From the NCBI GenBank assembly GCA_020073645.1, contig JAIQET010000024.1:1-55856 (forward strand): a stretch of 55,856 nucleotides of DNA, in the 5' to 3' direction. Position numbers and translations under genes: made by a program. Under the pieces are notes generated by a model. The model searched no databases, was not told the origin of the DNA, and saw only the letters and a list, made by a program, of their open reading frames with translations. This document shows positions 44,311-54,222 of the stretch, in pieces (position 1 is the first letter of the stretch; each line of letters opens with the position of its first letter). This DNA is from Terriglobia bacterium. Its GTDB lineage: Bacteria > Acidobacteriota > Terriglobia > Terriglobales > Acidobacteriaceae.

Positions 44311-45987
44311 CTATCGCCCGGTTTCGATGAAGGTGACTTTATTGATCTCCTTCAGCGTGGTCAGGCCCGTTCTTACCTTGTCCAGGGCGGATTCCCGCAG
44401 GAAGCGCATGCCCTCTTCACGCGCGGCGCGACGGATCTCCGAGGTCGGTTTCTTGGCCAGGATCATCTCCCGGATGCGGTCGCTCAGGTCGAGCAACTCG
44501 TGGATGGCGGTTCGCCCGCGGAATCCGGTGCCCGCGCACTCGATGCAACCCTGGCCTTCGTAAAACGGCACCTGTGACCACTGGTTCGGGTCCAGTCCGC
44601 TGGCCTCGAGCACTTCCGGTGGATAATGCACGACCGTCCGGCAGGAGTCGCAGATGACCCGAACCAGGCGCTGCGCCAGGATGCAGTTCAGCGCGGAAAC
44701 AAAGTTGTAGGGCTCGACGCCCATATTCAGGAACCGGCCGATCACGTCCACCACGTTGTTGGCGTGCACCGTGGTGAACACCAGGTGACCGGTGAGGGCG
44801 GATTGGATCGCGATCTGCGCCGTCTCGGTGTCGCGGATTTCGCCCACCATGATCTTGTCCGGGTCGTGGCGCAAAATCGAGCGCAGACCGCGGGCAAAGG
44901 TCAGGCCCTTCTTCTCGTTGACCGGGATCTGGGTGACTCCGCGGATCTGGTACTCCACCGGATCCTCGATGGTGATGATCTTGTCTTCCTCGGTTTTGAT
45001 CTCATTGACCGCCGCGTAGAGCGTGGTGGTTTTGCCGCTGCCCGTCGGTCCCGTGACCAGCACCATGCCGTATGGTTCTTTGATGTAGCGGCGGAATTTC
45101 CGCAGGTCTTCTTCGTCGAAGCCGACCACGTCGAGAGTGAGCTTATGGAACTTCTCACTCATCGACTCTTTGTCGAGCACACGCAGCACCGCGTCTTCGC
45201 CGTGAATCGAAGGCATGATGGAGACGCGGAAGTCGATGGGGCGCTCGGGCTGACCGTACTTCACCCGGAAACGGCCGTCCTGCGGCACTCGCCGCTCGGA
45301 GATGTCCAACTCGCTCATCACCTTGATGCGCGAGATGATGGTGGAGTGATGCTCCCTGGCGATGGGCGGCATGGCCTGGGTGAGCACGCCGTCAATGCGG
45401 AACTTGATGCCCACCGAGTCGTCGCGGGTTTCGATGTGAATGTCGCTGGCGCGCCGCTGCAGTGCGGTGAAGATGGTGGTATCCACCAGGCGGATGATGG
45501 GGCTGATATCGCCTTGCGCGGTCAGCCGGTCGATCGAGATACTCTCGTCGCCTCCCCCCTCTTCTTCCCGGATCACGTCCAGCGTGAAGCCTTCGCTGGC
45601 TTCTTCCAGCACGCGCTTGGACTGTTCCGTCTTCTTGAGAATTTCGCTGATCTGCGCCAGCGTGGAAACCTTGGTGACGATGCGCTTGCCCAGCAGCAGG
45701 CTGATCTCGTCGATCATCATCAACTGGCTGGGATCGGCGATGGCGATGGCCAGTTTACCCTCCCGCGTTTCCTCCAGCGGGACGAAGTTGTAGCGGAACA
45801 TTAGCTCCACCGGGATCTTGTCGAACAGATCGTGGTGCAGCGAGAAGTTGTGCAGGTCCACGAACTCGCAGCGATAACGCCGCGCTACATCTTGCGCTTT
45901 TTCCAGGTCGTCGGCATGGGCCGCGGTCACCCGCCCCCCATTCTCGCCGTTCACGAACACTGATTTCTTTTCCGCCATTCTTGCCAT
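44311..45987 (-). CDS. pilB: Type IV pilus extension ATPase PilB
   Basis: 558 residues. The N-terminal MshEN-type domain is followed by a secretion ATPase core with Walker A GPTGSGKTTT, IITIEDPVEYQI, a VGEIRDTETAQIA Walker B segment and FTTVHANN. A C-terminal four-Cys zinc site (CDSC...CIEC) marks PilB/GspE rather than PilT. No PilT gene is in the window. It follows pilC by about 37 bases. Confidence 0.93.
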   Translation of the reverse strand: MARMAEKKSVFVNGENGGRVTAAHADDLEKAQDVARRYRCEFVDLHNFSLHHDLFDKIPVELMFRYNFVPLEETREGKLAIAIADPSQLMMIDEISLLLGKRIVTKVSTLAQISEILKKTEQSKRVLEEASEGFTLDVIREEEGGGDESISIDRLTAQGDISPIIRLVDTTIFTALQRRASDIHIETRDDSVGIKFRIDGVLTQAMPPIAREHHSTIISRIKVMSELDISERRVPQDGRFRVKYGQPERPIDFRVSIMPSIHGEDAVLRVLDKESMSEKFHKLTLDVVGFDEEDLRKFRRYIKEPYGMVLVTGPTGSGKTTTLYAAVNEIKTEEDKIITIEDPVEYQIRGVTQIPVNEKKGLTFARGLRSILRHDPDKIMVGEIRDTETAQIAIQSALTGHLVFTTVHANNVVDVIGRFLNMGVEPYNFVSALNCILAQRLVRVICDSCRTVVHYPPEVLEASGLDPNQWSQVPFYEGQGCIECAGTGFRGRTAIHELLDLSDRIREMILAKKPTSEIRRAAREEGMRFLRESALDKVRTGLTTLKEINKVTFIETGR

Positions 45988-46024
45988 TCCAATCTACCTT
46001 ACAGAGCCCGGGGCCGTTTTTCCT

Positions 46025-47230
46025 CTAGTGGATGCTCGATCCCAGGGTGAAGATGGGCAGATACAACGATATCAGCACCCCGCCCACGAATAGCGCCATG
46101 ATGATCAGGATGACAGGTTCGATCAACGCCATGGCCGCACCCAGCGCGGTCTGCACATCTTCTTCGTAAAATTCTGCCACCGAATTAAGCATGGCCGGCA
46201 ACGCGCCGGTAGACTCTCCGACCTCGATCATCTCCACCGAAAGATCGGGAAACATTTTCTGCTCTTCCAGGCTCTTGGCCAGAGGCCGGCCTTCCCGCAC
46301 CCGCACCGCTGCTGCCGCAACCCCGTTCAGGATGCGCCGGCTGCTCATCGACGCACCCGCGGTTTCCAGCGCCGGCACCAGCGGCAGGCCTCCGGTCAGA
46401 AGCGTCGACAGCATGCGTGAGAAGTTGGCCACCTGGTACTTCAGCCAGATTGGACCCAAGACCGGGAGCCGCAGAACAACACCGTCCATCCGCTCCGCTC
46501 CCTTGTCCGTGTTCTTCCAGCGCCAAAGCGAAAAAACCGCGACGGTCAGGACCACCAGCGCGATCGGTGCGTACTTCTGCGCGTTGTTGCCCACCGCCAG
46601 CATGAACACCGTGATCGCCGGCAACTGCGCATTCAGGTTCTCGAACAGCTTGGCGAACTGCGGCACTACGTAGGTCACCAGGAACACCAGCATGCACAGC
46701 ACTACCGTCACCAGCAGTGCCGGATACACCAACGAAACCGCCAGCTTCTTCTTGAAGGTCAAAGCCAGCCGCTGGAACGAGATGTAGCGGCTTAGAACCT
46801 CTTCCATGTTGCCGCTCTTCTCGCCCGCCATCAGCGTGGTGGTGTAGATCTTGGGAAACGTCCCCTGCGCCGCAAAGGCCTCCGAAAGCGACTCCCCACT
46901 CTTGACCCGCTCGCGCACATTTTCCAGCAACTGCAGCAGATAAGCGTCCCGCTGTCGCTTGATCAGCAGGTCCAGCGAGTTCAAGATCGGCAGCCCCGCC
47001 TTGATCAGGGTGAGGAACTGCTGGTTAAAGATCAGGAAGCTGCTCGGTTTGACCCGCCTTCGGCCCAGCTTGATCCCGCCAGCAGAGAAAACCCCTCGCG
47101 GCTTGACCCAGTACACCAGGTAGCCCTGCTGCACGAAGCGGTCACGAATCTCGGCCTCCGAGAACCCGTTCTCCACCTGTTGCAGCAGGTGCCCGCGCTC
47201 GTCAGCCGCTTTTACGAGAAACTCGCCCAT
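46025..47230 (-). CDS. pilC: Type IV pilus inner-membrane platform protein PilC
   Basis: 401 residues. The two GspF domains each have the family pattern: FNQQFLTLIKAGLPILNSLD in the first and ANFSRMLSTLLTGGLPLVPA in the second, with membrane helices around 165-190, 220-240 and 370-395. It is the platform around which the pilus is assembled. It is the first of the pilC-pilB-pilM-pilN-pilO block. Confidence 0.92.
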   Translation of the reverse strand: MGEFLVKAADERGHLLQQVENGFSEAEIRDRFVQQGYLVYWVKPRGVFSAGGIKLGRRRVKPSSFLIFNQQFLTLIKAGLPILNSLDLLIKRQRDAYLLQLLENVRERVKSGESLSEAFAAQGTFPKIYTTTLMAGEKSGNMEEVLSRYISFQRLALTFKKKLAVSLVYPALLVTVVLCMLVFLVTYVVPQFAKLFENLNAQLPAITVFMLAVGNNAQKYAPIALVVLTVAVFSLWRWKNTDKGAERMDGVVLRLPVLGPIWLKYQVANFSRMLSTLLTGGLPLVPALETAGASMSSRRILNGVAAAAVRVREGRPLAKSLEEQKMFPDLSVEMIEVGESTGALPAMLNSVAEFYEEDVQTALGAAMALIEPVILIIMALFVGGVLISLYLPIFTLGSSIH

Positions 47231-47391
47231 ACCCTGGTCTGACTACCGTTCCGCCCACCCAAGTCTAGCATTCAAGACGGTTCATCATTTGTTAATAGCC
47301 TGCGAAAGCATATCGGCAGTAACAGGCCCGCTGCCGACTGTCCAGTGCCCAACACAATAAACTTTCAAACATAACAAACTAAACATCTTAC

Positions 47392-48063
47392 CTATGGTTT
47401 GTACTGCCCAAAATCGCCCTCGATCACTTCCACGCCCGGCGGCGGCGAGAAGCGGAAGCGTTGGTCCGCCACGGCCAGATCTTCTTCCTGATCACTGAAC
47501 TGGTATTCGGTCGTAGAGCCATCTACTTCTTCGATGAGGATGCGGGCAATCCTGCTGTCCGGCGTGATCTCCATCAAAACCTGGCTGAGGCGGTCCGCCA
47601 TAGCCTTAGGTATGCCCCTCAAGACCAGGTTTCCCGCCCTCCAAGGGGACACATCCGGGGCCAGGGACAATCCCTGCAATTCCTTTTCCAGTCGGGTCTT
47701 ACCCAAGAGGAACGCCAGGGGCGACCGAAGATCATCCAACTTCTTTACCGGACCCTTTCGCACCTGGCGGTCCCCCGGAACGTAAAACCAGGCATCCTTG
47801 CCGTCGCTCAGGAACAGCTTCTCCCTGGGAGAACGGTATTCCCAGCGCATCTTGCCGGGTTTTTTCAGCCATAACGTCCCTGATTCGGTCCGTTCCATCC
47901 CTGCTCCGCGGTAGATTTCCGTGAACTGCGCCTCCAGGGACCGCAAATGGTTGTACCGTGCGTCCACCTTCTGGGCTATCTCATGGACGTCGACGGAGCT
48001 GGCAGCCAGCGGCACCGCCAGCAGCAGAACGACAAACTTCTGCACAATGGAAATTAGGTTCAC
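47392..48063 (-). CDS. lolA: Periplasmic lipoprotein carrier LolA
   Basis: 223 residues. The signal peptide (FVVLLLAVPLAAS) precedes the LolA domain: LRSLEAQFTEIYRG, GTLWLKKPGKMRWEYRSP, LFLSDGKDAWFYVPGDRQV. It ferries lipoproteins across the periplasm. It lies between pilC and a methyltransferase gene in the same direction; the 160-base gap suggests a separate transcript from pilC. Confidence 0.9.
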   Translation of the reverse strand: MNLISIVQKFVVLLLAVPLAASSVDVHEIAQKVDARYNHLRSLEAQFTEIYRGAGMERTESGTLWLKKPGKMRWEYRSPREKLFLSDGKDAWFYVPGDRQVRKGPVKKLDDLRSPLAFLLGKTRLEKELQGLSLAPDVSPWRAGNLVLRGIPKAMADRLSQVLMEITPDSRIARILIEEVDGSTTEYQFSDQEEDLAVADQRFRFSPPPGVEVIEGDFGQYKP

Positions 48064-48229
48064 AGTGTTATCAGTCGGGATTTTGCGCGCCGTTGCGGGG
48101 AGCTTCGCTCAGAACCCAATTAAACCTATTCTAACCTTCCGCTTACGAATAGCAAGAGCCGTCGGCGAACTGAGAACCGGGAACTGTGAACTGCTGAACC
48201 GACATCCGAAAGGCTGCGAGGAAGAGCAG

Positions 48230-48991
48230 TCAAGGCAGCCGTTCAAGTCGCATTCCTCCAGAGGCGTAAATTGAATACTGCTGCGTACCGCCGATTTTCC
48301 TCAAGAGGGTGCTGCTGGAGAACACGCTTTCCAGAAGCGGATTGTGATACAGCACATAAACCGGTCTCGGATTTTCGCCTAACGATTGCTCCAGCCGGGC
48401 TACCACCTCAACCAGTCCCGCCTCCGGTAAGGGATTGAAAAGATAAAGCACGGTCGGTTCGGGCGGAAAAGCAAACTCCCGCGCATCGCCGCACACCGCC
48501 TCCACCGCGAAGCATCTCTGCGAATCGCTCTTGTACTTGCTGATATTCCCCTGCGCCACCCGATGCAGCCCGGGCAGCAATTCCACTCCTACGATGCGAC
48601 GGAAAGGGAAGTCCGCGGCCATCAGCAAGACGCGTCCTTTGCCCGAGCCCAGATCCACAAAGGTGAATTCGCTGAAGTCGATCTTCAGGCTCTCAAGCAT
48701 TTCGCGGAACAGCGCCGGTTCTGTGGCCTGATATGGAGAAAGAAACTTGCCAAGCAGGCGGTCGCGCCATCCCACAGTGGCGCTGGTGGTATCTACCCGA
48801 TGGTCCCAGTCGTACTCCACGTCGCCATAGCGCCGCCGGCGCTGCTCCGGCATGGACTCCCGCGCAAACTCCCACAGCGCCGCAACTAACCGCCGCAGCG
48901 TCCGCAAACATCCCTCGCGCCCCAATCCCTCGTGCCACCACTGGCGCAGGGTGCGGCCAAGGCTCAATCTTTGTTCCGCGGTCGAAGGCAT
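48230..48991 (-). CDS. Class I SAM-dependent methyltransferase-like protein
   Basis: 253 residues. The SAM motif is FVDLGSGKGRVLLMAADFPF followed by GVELLPGLHRVA. The N-terminal 90 residues are Arg-rich and the C-terminus holds VLYLFNPLPEAGLVEVVARL. The substrate is unknown. It follows the M48 protease by 12 bases and precedes lolA. Confidence 0.8.
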   Translation of the reverse strand: MPSTAEQRLSLGRTLRQWWHEGLGREGCLRTLRRLVAALWEFARESMPEQRRRRYGDVEYDWDHRVDTTSATVGWRDRLLGKFLSPYQATEPALFREMLESLKIDFSEFTFVDLGSGKGRVLLMAADFPFRRIVGVELLPGLHRVAQGNISKYKSDSQRCFAVEAVCGDAREFAFPPEPTVLYLFNPLPEAGLVEVVARLEQSLGENPRPVYVLYHNPLLESVFSSSTLLRKIGGTQQYSIYASGGMRLERLP

Positions 48992-49003
48992 TTAGAACTG
49001 GTT

Positions 49004-50356
49004 CTACTTTAAGTACCGCGGGGATTCTCCCGGCCTCCAGGGATCATAGGTCAGAATGAAGTGAATGCGCTGCGGCCGCGAAGGATGATCGAAGAACCAG
49101 AACACAATGAACGGACTGGGATCGGGATCGGCAAGGTTGATAGCGCCGCTGATCTGAAAGTAATGGATGGCAGCGTCCCTCGCGTCCGATACCACACCGT
49201 GTGTTACCTCCAGCGCGTAGCGGTCGGCCTCGTGTTCAAAATACCGGCTCACCGAGTTGAATGCGGGCGTAGCCAGGAAAGTCAGCACCGTGAGCACCAG
49301 CACCAGCGCTGGCAACGACGCCCAATCGCCGACATCACGAATCCCCCACGATATTCCGCGTCGCGCCAGCAACCAATTCGCCGCACGGAATCCCAAGTAC
49401 AGCAAGATAAGCAGAAGAAAGGCTTCAATCGCAATTTCTTTTGGAATGTGGTGCAGGACGTAATGTCCCATTTCGTGTCCAAACACGATCAGAATTTCCG
49501 GGGTGGTTGCTTTGGCCAGCGTGGTGTCCCAGACTTCCACCCGCTTGGACGAGCCAAAACCGCTGACCGACGCATTCAGCCCCGTCAACTTAGTGCTCGC
49601 GTTCATCTCGTACATGCGGTGGGGAGCGATCTCCATGCCTCCGCGATGCACAATTTTTTCGATCTCTGCCACCAGCTCCGGATGCTTGGGTTGGAGAGGT
49701 GTGAACTTGAAGAACATCGGCTCGATCACCACCGGCCCAATAAACAGTACGAACAGCAGCACCGGCAGCGATGCCAGCCAGAAATAAAACCACCACCGGC
49801 GTGGGCTCCGCCGGATCACGCCGTACAGAATCCACACCAGGACGGTGAAGATCACCAGCGACAGGACCATGCCCTTGAGCCAGTCTCCCGCCCATGAACC
49901 CCAACTCTGCACCGAAAGCCCATATTTCCGGGCGAGCCACTCGTCCCACACATCACTCGGCGCCGAGAGCGCGGAGATGGTCAGCAGCATCAGCGGCGCG
50001 TAGACGATCAGCTGCACAAAACGCCGCGCGGAAGCCTTCTCCGCCCAGTCGCGATACTTCGGGCCCAGCTTCCACGCCAAAACCAGCACTAGTACCAGGA
50101 TTCCGTAAAGCGCGTTTACGAAATAGTGGGTGTATTTCGCGCGCGAGTACTCCACCGCTTTTTGATACTTGTCGGGCGGCAGGGTGAACTCCTTCGCTGG
50201 CTGCTCGGTACCAGCCGTTGCCGGTGAGCTCTGCGCTGGCTGACCGGGCGGAGGCGTTTGCCCAGAGGGTTCGGTTTGAGCCGGCAGGGTAAGGCTCGCG
50301 ATTGAAATAAACAACAGGCAGGCGCCCAGGGCCAGACTGCTTCGTCTGAAGCTCAT
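49004..50356 (-). CDS. M48 family membrane metallopeptidase (Ste24/CAAX-type)
   Basis: 450 residues from the ATG at 50356 (GGGAGG upstream). A signal-like helix and a Pro/Gln/Ser-rich region precede several membrane helices. The zinc motif HEMGH (FGHEMGHYVLHHIPKEI) and the distal EHEADRYAL give the third ligand. The family cleaves prenylated or misfolded membrane proteins. It probably works in membrane protein quality control near the pilus genes, though co-location may be incidental. Confidence 0.9.
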   Translation of the reverse strand: MSFRRSSLALGACLLFISIASLTLPAQTEPSGQTPPPGQPAQSSPATAGTEQPAKEFTLPPDKYQKAVEYSRAKYTHYFVNALYGILVLVLVLAWKLGPKYRDWAEKASARRFVQLIVYAPLMLLTISALSAPSDVWDEWLARKYGLSVQSWGSWAGDWLKGMVLSLVIFTVLVWILYGVIRRSPRRWWFYFWLASLPVLLFVLFIGPVVIEPMFFKFTPLQPKHPELVAEIEKIVHRGGMEIAPHRMYEMNASTKLTGLNASVSGFGSSKRVEVWDTTLAKATTPEILIVFGHEMGHYVLHHIPKEIAIEAFLLLILLYLGFRAANWLLARRGISWGIRDVGDWASLPALVLVLTVLTFLATPAFNSVSRYFEHEADRYALEVTHGVVSDARDAAIHYFQISGAINLADPDPSPFIVFWFFDHPSRPQRIHFILTYDPWRPGESPRYLK

Positions 50357-50514
50357 GCGGCCTCCCTCGCTAGTAGGTCCGTCGTCCACGGAGTGGCAAG
50401 ATTATGCCTCAGGCGGGTAGGTGCCGTGCGGATTTCTTAGAAAAACTCCGAGCGTCCTTCTCCGCGATCTACGCGGCCTGCTCAGCGATCTCTGCTAATT
50501 AGGGGTTTGGTTCT

Positions 50515-51444
50515 TTAGTCGGTCGGCAGCAACTTCGGTACCCTGGGCGGAACATATCCGGGCGGAGTGCCTTTCTCGACGAACGGAAAATCATCAGGTG
50601 ATTGCAACTCCACCCGGCCATCGGAAGTCAGCTTGTAGAGATTGCCCAGCGGGTCTCTTGGAGTTCCGCGCAGCATTCCGGCTGCTGTGAGGTCGCCAAA
50701 GCTGGACGGCAAGTGTCCGCTTCTTTCCTTGTAGCGGGCGACTGCGCCCTCGAGTTTGGTGACATCTTCATCCACCTGAAGGGCCCTGAGATGGGCCGCC
50801 GCGTTGGCCTTGATCGACTTGTCGTACGTGGTTTCGAAAGTGGTGGTCCACATCATGCGGGCGGTGTTGATGTCGCCCGCGCGTTCGGCCATAAAACCCG
50901 ACAGCAGCTTTAGCCAGGGATGCGCATTCGGCACTCTCGAGCCACGAGCAAACGCGTCAGCGGCGTGCCCATAATCCTTCAGATCCATGTAGTAAATGAA
51001 TCCCAACTGGTAGTAAAGGTGCCAGTCGTCAGGATTGTTGCGAATGCCATACTCCATCAGTTGGATCGCCCGCTGTGGCATGCCGGCGCCGTGTGGCGGT
51101 TTCGGCGCCAGAAAGTTGCCACCGTACTGGTAGGCCACAATCAGGTGCGGATCGAGATTCGTCGTGATTTCCAGCAGCGGAGCCAGCAGATCGTAGTGTT
51201 CCGCTCCGGCGTGGAACTTGGTGCCGAAGTATTGCACTGCGCGAGTCCAGTAGATGTCTGCCAGCAGCCCATCGTAGCCGAGACTCATGCGCTTCAAGGC
51301 TTGCGGCGATGGAACATAGAGAACTTCCTCCAGCGTAGCTCCGGATCGCACCCGGTCCAGACCCCGCAACAGGAGCACGGAGCCACCCAGGCAGGCCACC
51401 AGGAGGATGCTTGCGATCAGCGTGGTTTGCCGCGAGGCTTTCAT
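50515..51444 (-). CDS. Membrane-anchored TPR-like protein coupled to the ABC transporter
   Basis: 309 residues from the ATG at 51444, which overlaps the permease stop as ATGA. One N-terminal membrane helix (LIASILLVACLGGSVLLL) is followed by TPR-like helical pairs (LLADIYWTRAVQYFGTKFH, WHLYYQLGFIYYMDLKDYGH). The order pilin, ABC ATPase, permease, then this gene recalls the myxobacterial pilA-pilGHI group, and it could be the PilG counterpart. I cannot confirm this from sequence alone. Confidence 0.75.
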   Translation of the reverse strand: MKASRQTTLIASILLVACLGGSVLLLRGLDRVRSGATLEEVLYVPSPQALKRMSLGYDGLLADIYWTRAVQYFGTKFHAGAEHYDLLAPLLEITTNLDPHLIVAYQYGGNFLAPKPPHGAGMPQRAIQLMEYGIRNNPDDWHLYYQLGFIYYMDLKDYGHAADAFARGSRVPNAHPWLKLLSGFMAERAGDINTARMMWTTTFETTYDKSIKANAAAHLRALQVDEDVTKLEGAVARYKERSGHLPSSFGDLTAAGMLRGTPRDPLGNLYKLTSDGRVELQSPDDFPFVEKGTPPGYVPPRVPKLLPTD

Positions 51445-52217
51445 TTCAGGTTCCGGCGCTCGAAAATCAACACCGCGCCGCAAACAGCCATGAGGGTGTA
51501 GATCAATGCGTACGCCGTGTTGTAGAGGATCAGTTGCCCGGAAACCGGCCGCTGGTGCGCCACCGAACTGATCACATTGAGCGCCGAGAAGTTTGGCACC
51601 AGATATGCCGCACCGGTGGCCAGCCAGCGTACGACTCCCTTGGCCATGGCCCCGAACCCCCGCAGATCCTCGGCAAAGGTGCCGATCACGAACAGCGCAA
51701 AAGCAAACACCGCTGCCATCAGCGGGGAAGAGAACGACGAAAAGAAAAGCGCCAGGGAGGTGATGATCAGGAACTGCAGAATGATGAAGTACAGCGCCAC
51801 CAGCAGCCATCGGTCTGACGCCTGGAAATGGTGCGATACATACAAGAGCGCGGCGAACACCCCAATCGCCATGAAGAACGCGTTCACCACCAGAGTTCCC
51901 GCCAGTCCCATGAACTTGCCGGCGATGAACTCCCAGCGCCGCACCGGACGGGACAAAACCGTGTACAGCGTCCGCCGCTCAATTTCCTTGGACACCAAGC
52001 CGATGCCGATGAAAATGGCGATCACGATGCCAAACAGCGAAACCGCGGTCAGCCCCAGGTTAATGACCACCAGTCGTTCGATATCGATGGAAATTTGTCC
52101 CACGAGGATAGCGGCTCCCGACATCAGCAGCGCAAACGCGATCAGGTTGTAAAGCACGCGATCGCGCACCGCCTCGCGGAACGTGTTCGACGCGATCAAG
52201 CCAATCCGCGAGTTCAT
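51441..52217 (-). CDS. ABC-2 type transporter permease
   Basis: 258 residues with six hydrophobic helices (for example GAAILVGQISIDIERLVVIN, LVNAFFMAIGVFAALLYV). The family marker RRTLYTVLSRPVRRWEFIAG is in the first cytoplasmic loop. Its ATG overlaps the ATPase stop as ATGA. It forms a transporter with the preceding ATPase; the substrate is unknown, and a pilus-related PilI-like role is suggested by the pilins upstream. Confidence 0.85.
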   Translation of the reverse strand: MNSRIGLIASNTFREAVRDRVLYNLIAFALLMSGAAILVGQISIDIERLVVINLGLTAVSLFGIVIAIFIGIGLVSKEIERRTLYTVLSRPVRRWEFIAGKFMGLAGTLVVNAFFMAIGVFAALLYVSHHFQASDRWLLVALYFIILQFLIITSLALFFSSFSSPLMAAVFAFALFVIGTFAEDLRGFGAMAKGVVRWLATGAAYLVPNFSALNVISSVAHQRPVSGQLILYNTAYALIYTLMAVCGAVLIFERRNLK

Positions 52218-53155
52218 TGCCTTCCCCCAGCGACCGCCTCAGTTGGCTTCAGCTTCTGCACGAAGTAGTCTTCCAGGGAAGCGCGCACCGGGACCACCGA
52301 GATCAGCCGTAGCCGCTCCCGCCGCAAGGCCTCAATCGCCGCATCCTGGTTGGCTTCCAACAGGGTGGCTCGTACCGTGCTGCCGGCGATGTGAGGCTCG
52401 GCACCCAGCGCCCGCAAAGAAGACGGCACGGAGGGGCCCTGCCAGATCAGTTCCACGCGGTTCTGCGCGCTCGACGTCAGGTCCGCCACCGAGCCGATGC
52501 CCCGCAATTCCCCCAGGTGGATAATCGCCACCCGGTCGCAGAGCGCTTCGGCATCCGACAGAATGTGTGTGGAAAAAAACACCGTCTTGCCTTCCTGGCG
52601 CAACTGGTCCATCAGGTCGCGTACTTCGCGCCGGCCCATCGGGTCAAGCCCCGACATGGGTTCGTCAAAGAACACGACTTTGGGTTCATGCAGGATGGCC
52701 TGGGCGATTCCCACGCGCTGCAACATGCCCTTGGAAAATTTTCTTAACTGCAGGCCGCCAGCATCGTGCAGCCCCACGCGCTCCAGCATTTCCTGGGATC
52801 TCCGGCTTCGCTCCTTGGCGGGCACGCCCGACAGACCAGCGTAATATTCCAGCAGTTCGCGGGCGGTGAGGTAATCGTAGAAGTAAGGCTGCTCCGGCAA
52901 GAATCCGATCTGCGCCCTCATGCGCGGATCATGGGTCTCCATCCCCAGGATTCGTGCCGACCCACTGGTGGGGAACACCAGTCCCATCAGCAGCTTGAGG
53001 GTTGTGGTTTTGCCCGCGCCGTTCGGTCCCAGAAAACCGAAGATTTCGCCCTCCTCCACCTGCATATGCAGGGGACGCAAGGCGCACTTTGGCCGCTTGC
53101 GCCAAAAGCCCACGTTGTAGGTTTTTTCCAGGCCCAGGATTTCTATCGCAGTCAT
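52214..53155 (-). CDS. ABC transporter ATP-binding protein
   Basis: 313 residues from the ATG at 53155. Walker A GPNGAGKTTT, signature FSKGMLQRVGIAQAIL, Walker B KVVFFDEPMSGLDP and the switch His in FFSTHILSDAE are all intact. A C-terminal extension of about 90 residues follows the core, as in many ABC-2 partners. Starts further upstream would add a tail without family features. It is the first of three overlapping genes after the pilins. Confidence 0.92.
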   Translation of the reverse strand: MTAIEILGLEKTYNVGFWRKRPKCALRPLHMQVEEGEIFGFLGPNGAGKTTTLKLLMGLVFPTSGSARILGMETHDPRMRAQIGFLPEQPYFYDYLTARELLEYYAGLSGVPAKERSRRSQEMLERVGLHDAGGLQLRKFSKGMLQRVGIAQAILHEPKVVFFDEPMSGLDPMGRREVRDLMDQLRQEGKTVFFSTHILSDAEALCDRVAIIHLGELRGIGSVADLTSSAQNRVELIWQGPSVPSSLRALGAEPHIAGSTVRATLLEANQDAAIEALRRERLRLISVVPVRASLEDYFVQKLKPTEAVAGGRQ

Positions 53156-53328
53156 AGAACAGGAACTCACCAGACTTCCCAGGAAATTATAAGCAAGATG
53201 AGAGCAGTTGGGAGTGTTTGCGGCGGTTACGGAAGTCATTCCTCGGTCAAGAGTCAATGCGAGGAGAAAAAATTACCAAGCTGGAATTGGCTCAGGGGAC
53301 TTGTTTCTCTGAACCACAGCCTTGTCCC

Positions 53329-53847
53329 CTACTCCATGACGTTGAACGCTCGGCAGGCCGCCAGGCTGTTGACCGGCACACTGCCGGGAGCCCCCGCATC
53401 CCAGCGGATCACTCCATCTTCGGTCGAACAAAAGTTGCGCACGCCACTCCGGTTATAGTCGATGGGAGAAGCGGCAGAGACGAACGAAAGATTCGCCGCA
53501 CCGTTAGGGACCAGCCCGGTCGCGGCGAACACGTAGCCGCTCTTGCCTGCGGAACCCACGATCGCAGTTGCGAGCACATTGTCAATAAGGCATGCGGCCG
53601 CCGCGGAAGGCGTGCAGGGAGAAATACCCCCTAGATTGTCCAGTGAGTTTGCATAGCCACTGCTGGGGAACGATGCGTTGTAGGCAAACTCGGCCGTGTT
53701 GATGCTGCGGATTGAGTTGGTGGCCGACGCTTCGTCGGCGGCGATCTTTGCACGCAACAGGTTAGGGATGGCGATCGCGGCGATGATGAGAATAATCGCC
53801 ACCACGATCAGCAACTCGATCAGCGAAAACCCTCTGCTCCGTTTCAT
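53329..53847 (-). CDS. pilA: Type IV pilin (first copy)
   Basis: 172 residues. A short basic leader (MKRSRG) precedes FSLIELLIVVAIILIIAAIA with Glu at mature position 5 and then PNLLRAK. Four Cys in the mature globular part probably form two disulfides. The ATG at 53847 has GAGGAAGGA upstream; the GTG at 53862 is less likely. It is a paralogue of the pilin 375 bases upstream: both share YN..GVR.FCS.ED near the C-terminus. At 172 residues it is a full-length pilin, not a Geobacter-type truncated one. Confidence 0.93.
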   Translation of the reverse strand: MKRSRGFSLIELLIVVAIILIIAAIAIPNLLRAKIAADEASATNSIRSINTAEFAYNASFPSSGYANSLDNLGGISPCTPSAAAACLIDNVLATAIVGSAGKSGYVFAATGLVPNGAANLSFVSAASPIDYNRSGVRNFCSTEDGVIRWDAGAPGSVPVNSLAACRAFNVME

Positions 53848-53873
53848 CCGTTCCTTCCTCACACTAACCTTCT

Positions 53874-53889
53874 AGCACTTCCCGGGCCA
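53874..53889 (-). promoter_or_regulatory. Sigma-54 promoter of the first pilin gene
   Basis: Read leftward: TGGCCCGGGAAGTGCT, against consensus TGGCAC-N5-TTGCT, with GG-N10-GC spacing and only two mismatches. The predicted start near 53863 places the ribosome site right after it. Confidence 0.65.
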
Positions 53890-54002
53890 GTTCTTGAATC
53901 CCTCCCACACTGTGCCGGAACGGATAAATAGGTATATAAGTCAATCACTTGGCGACTATTGTTAGGGTCCGGGAAGCACACTTCCGCCCTTTACCGACAG
54001 AA

Positions 54003-54024
54003 TTTGTCGCTTGAAACCGACAAA
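54003..54024. promoter_or_regulatory. TTTGTCG-N8-CGACAAA inverted repeat, candidate activator site
   Basis: Perfect 7-bp arms with TGTC cores, centred about 125 bases upstream of the -24 box of the first pilin. PilR is known to bind TGTC-containing half-sites at such distances in Pseudomonas. Confidence 0.45.
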
Positions 54025-54143
54025 AATTGCTGAGGAGCATCTCGCTTTGAGACAGTTCCATTAGGGGTGAGTTCGAGATCTTGCTGGGACGCTCTGCGTC
54101 TGCGGTTAGGCTTGATGGACCGTGTTCCGGACTCTCAAGATTC

Positions 54144-54182
54144 AAGAAAAACAAGAGCACCGGATGTCGCCATCCGGTGCTC
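54144..54182 (-). terminator. Rho-independent terminator of the second pilin gene
   Basis: A 12-bp perfect stem (GAGCACCGGATG with CATCCGGTGCTC, loop 4) is followed, reading leftward, by TTGTTTTTCTT. Confidence 0.88.
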
Positions 54183-54222
54183 CCGGCTTTGTACCCTCCC
54201 CCAGGTACTTCGCCAAACTTCG

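Larger units (their letters stand above)
53848..54222. promoter_or_regulatory. Spacer between the two pilin genes
   Basis: About 375 bases that include, from right to left, the terminator of the upstream pilin (54144-54182), an inverted repeat (54003-54024) and a -24/-12-like promoter (53874-53889). No additional gene was seen. Confidence 0.6.
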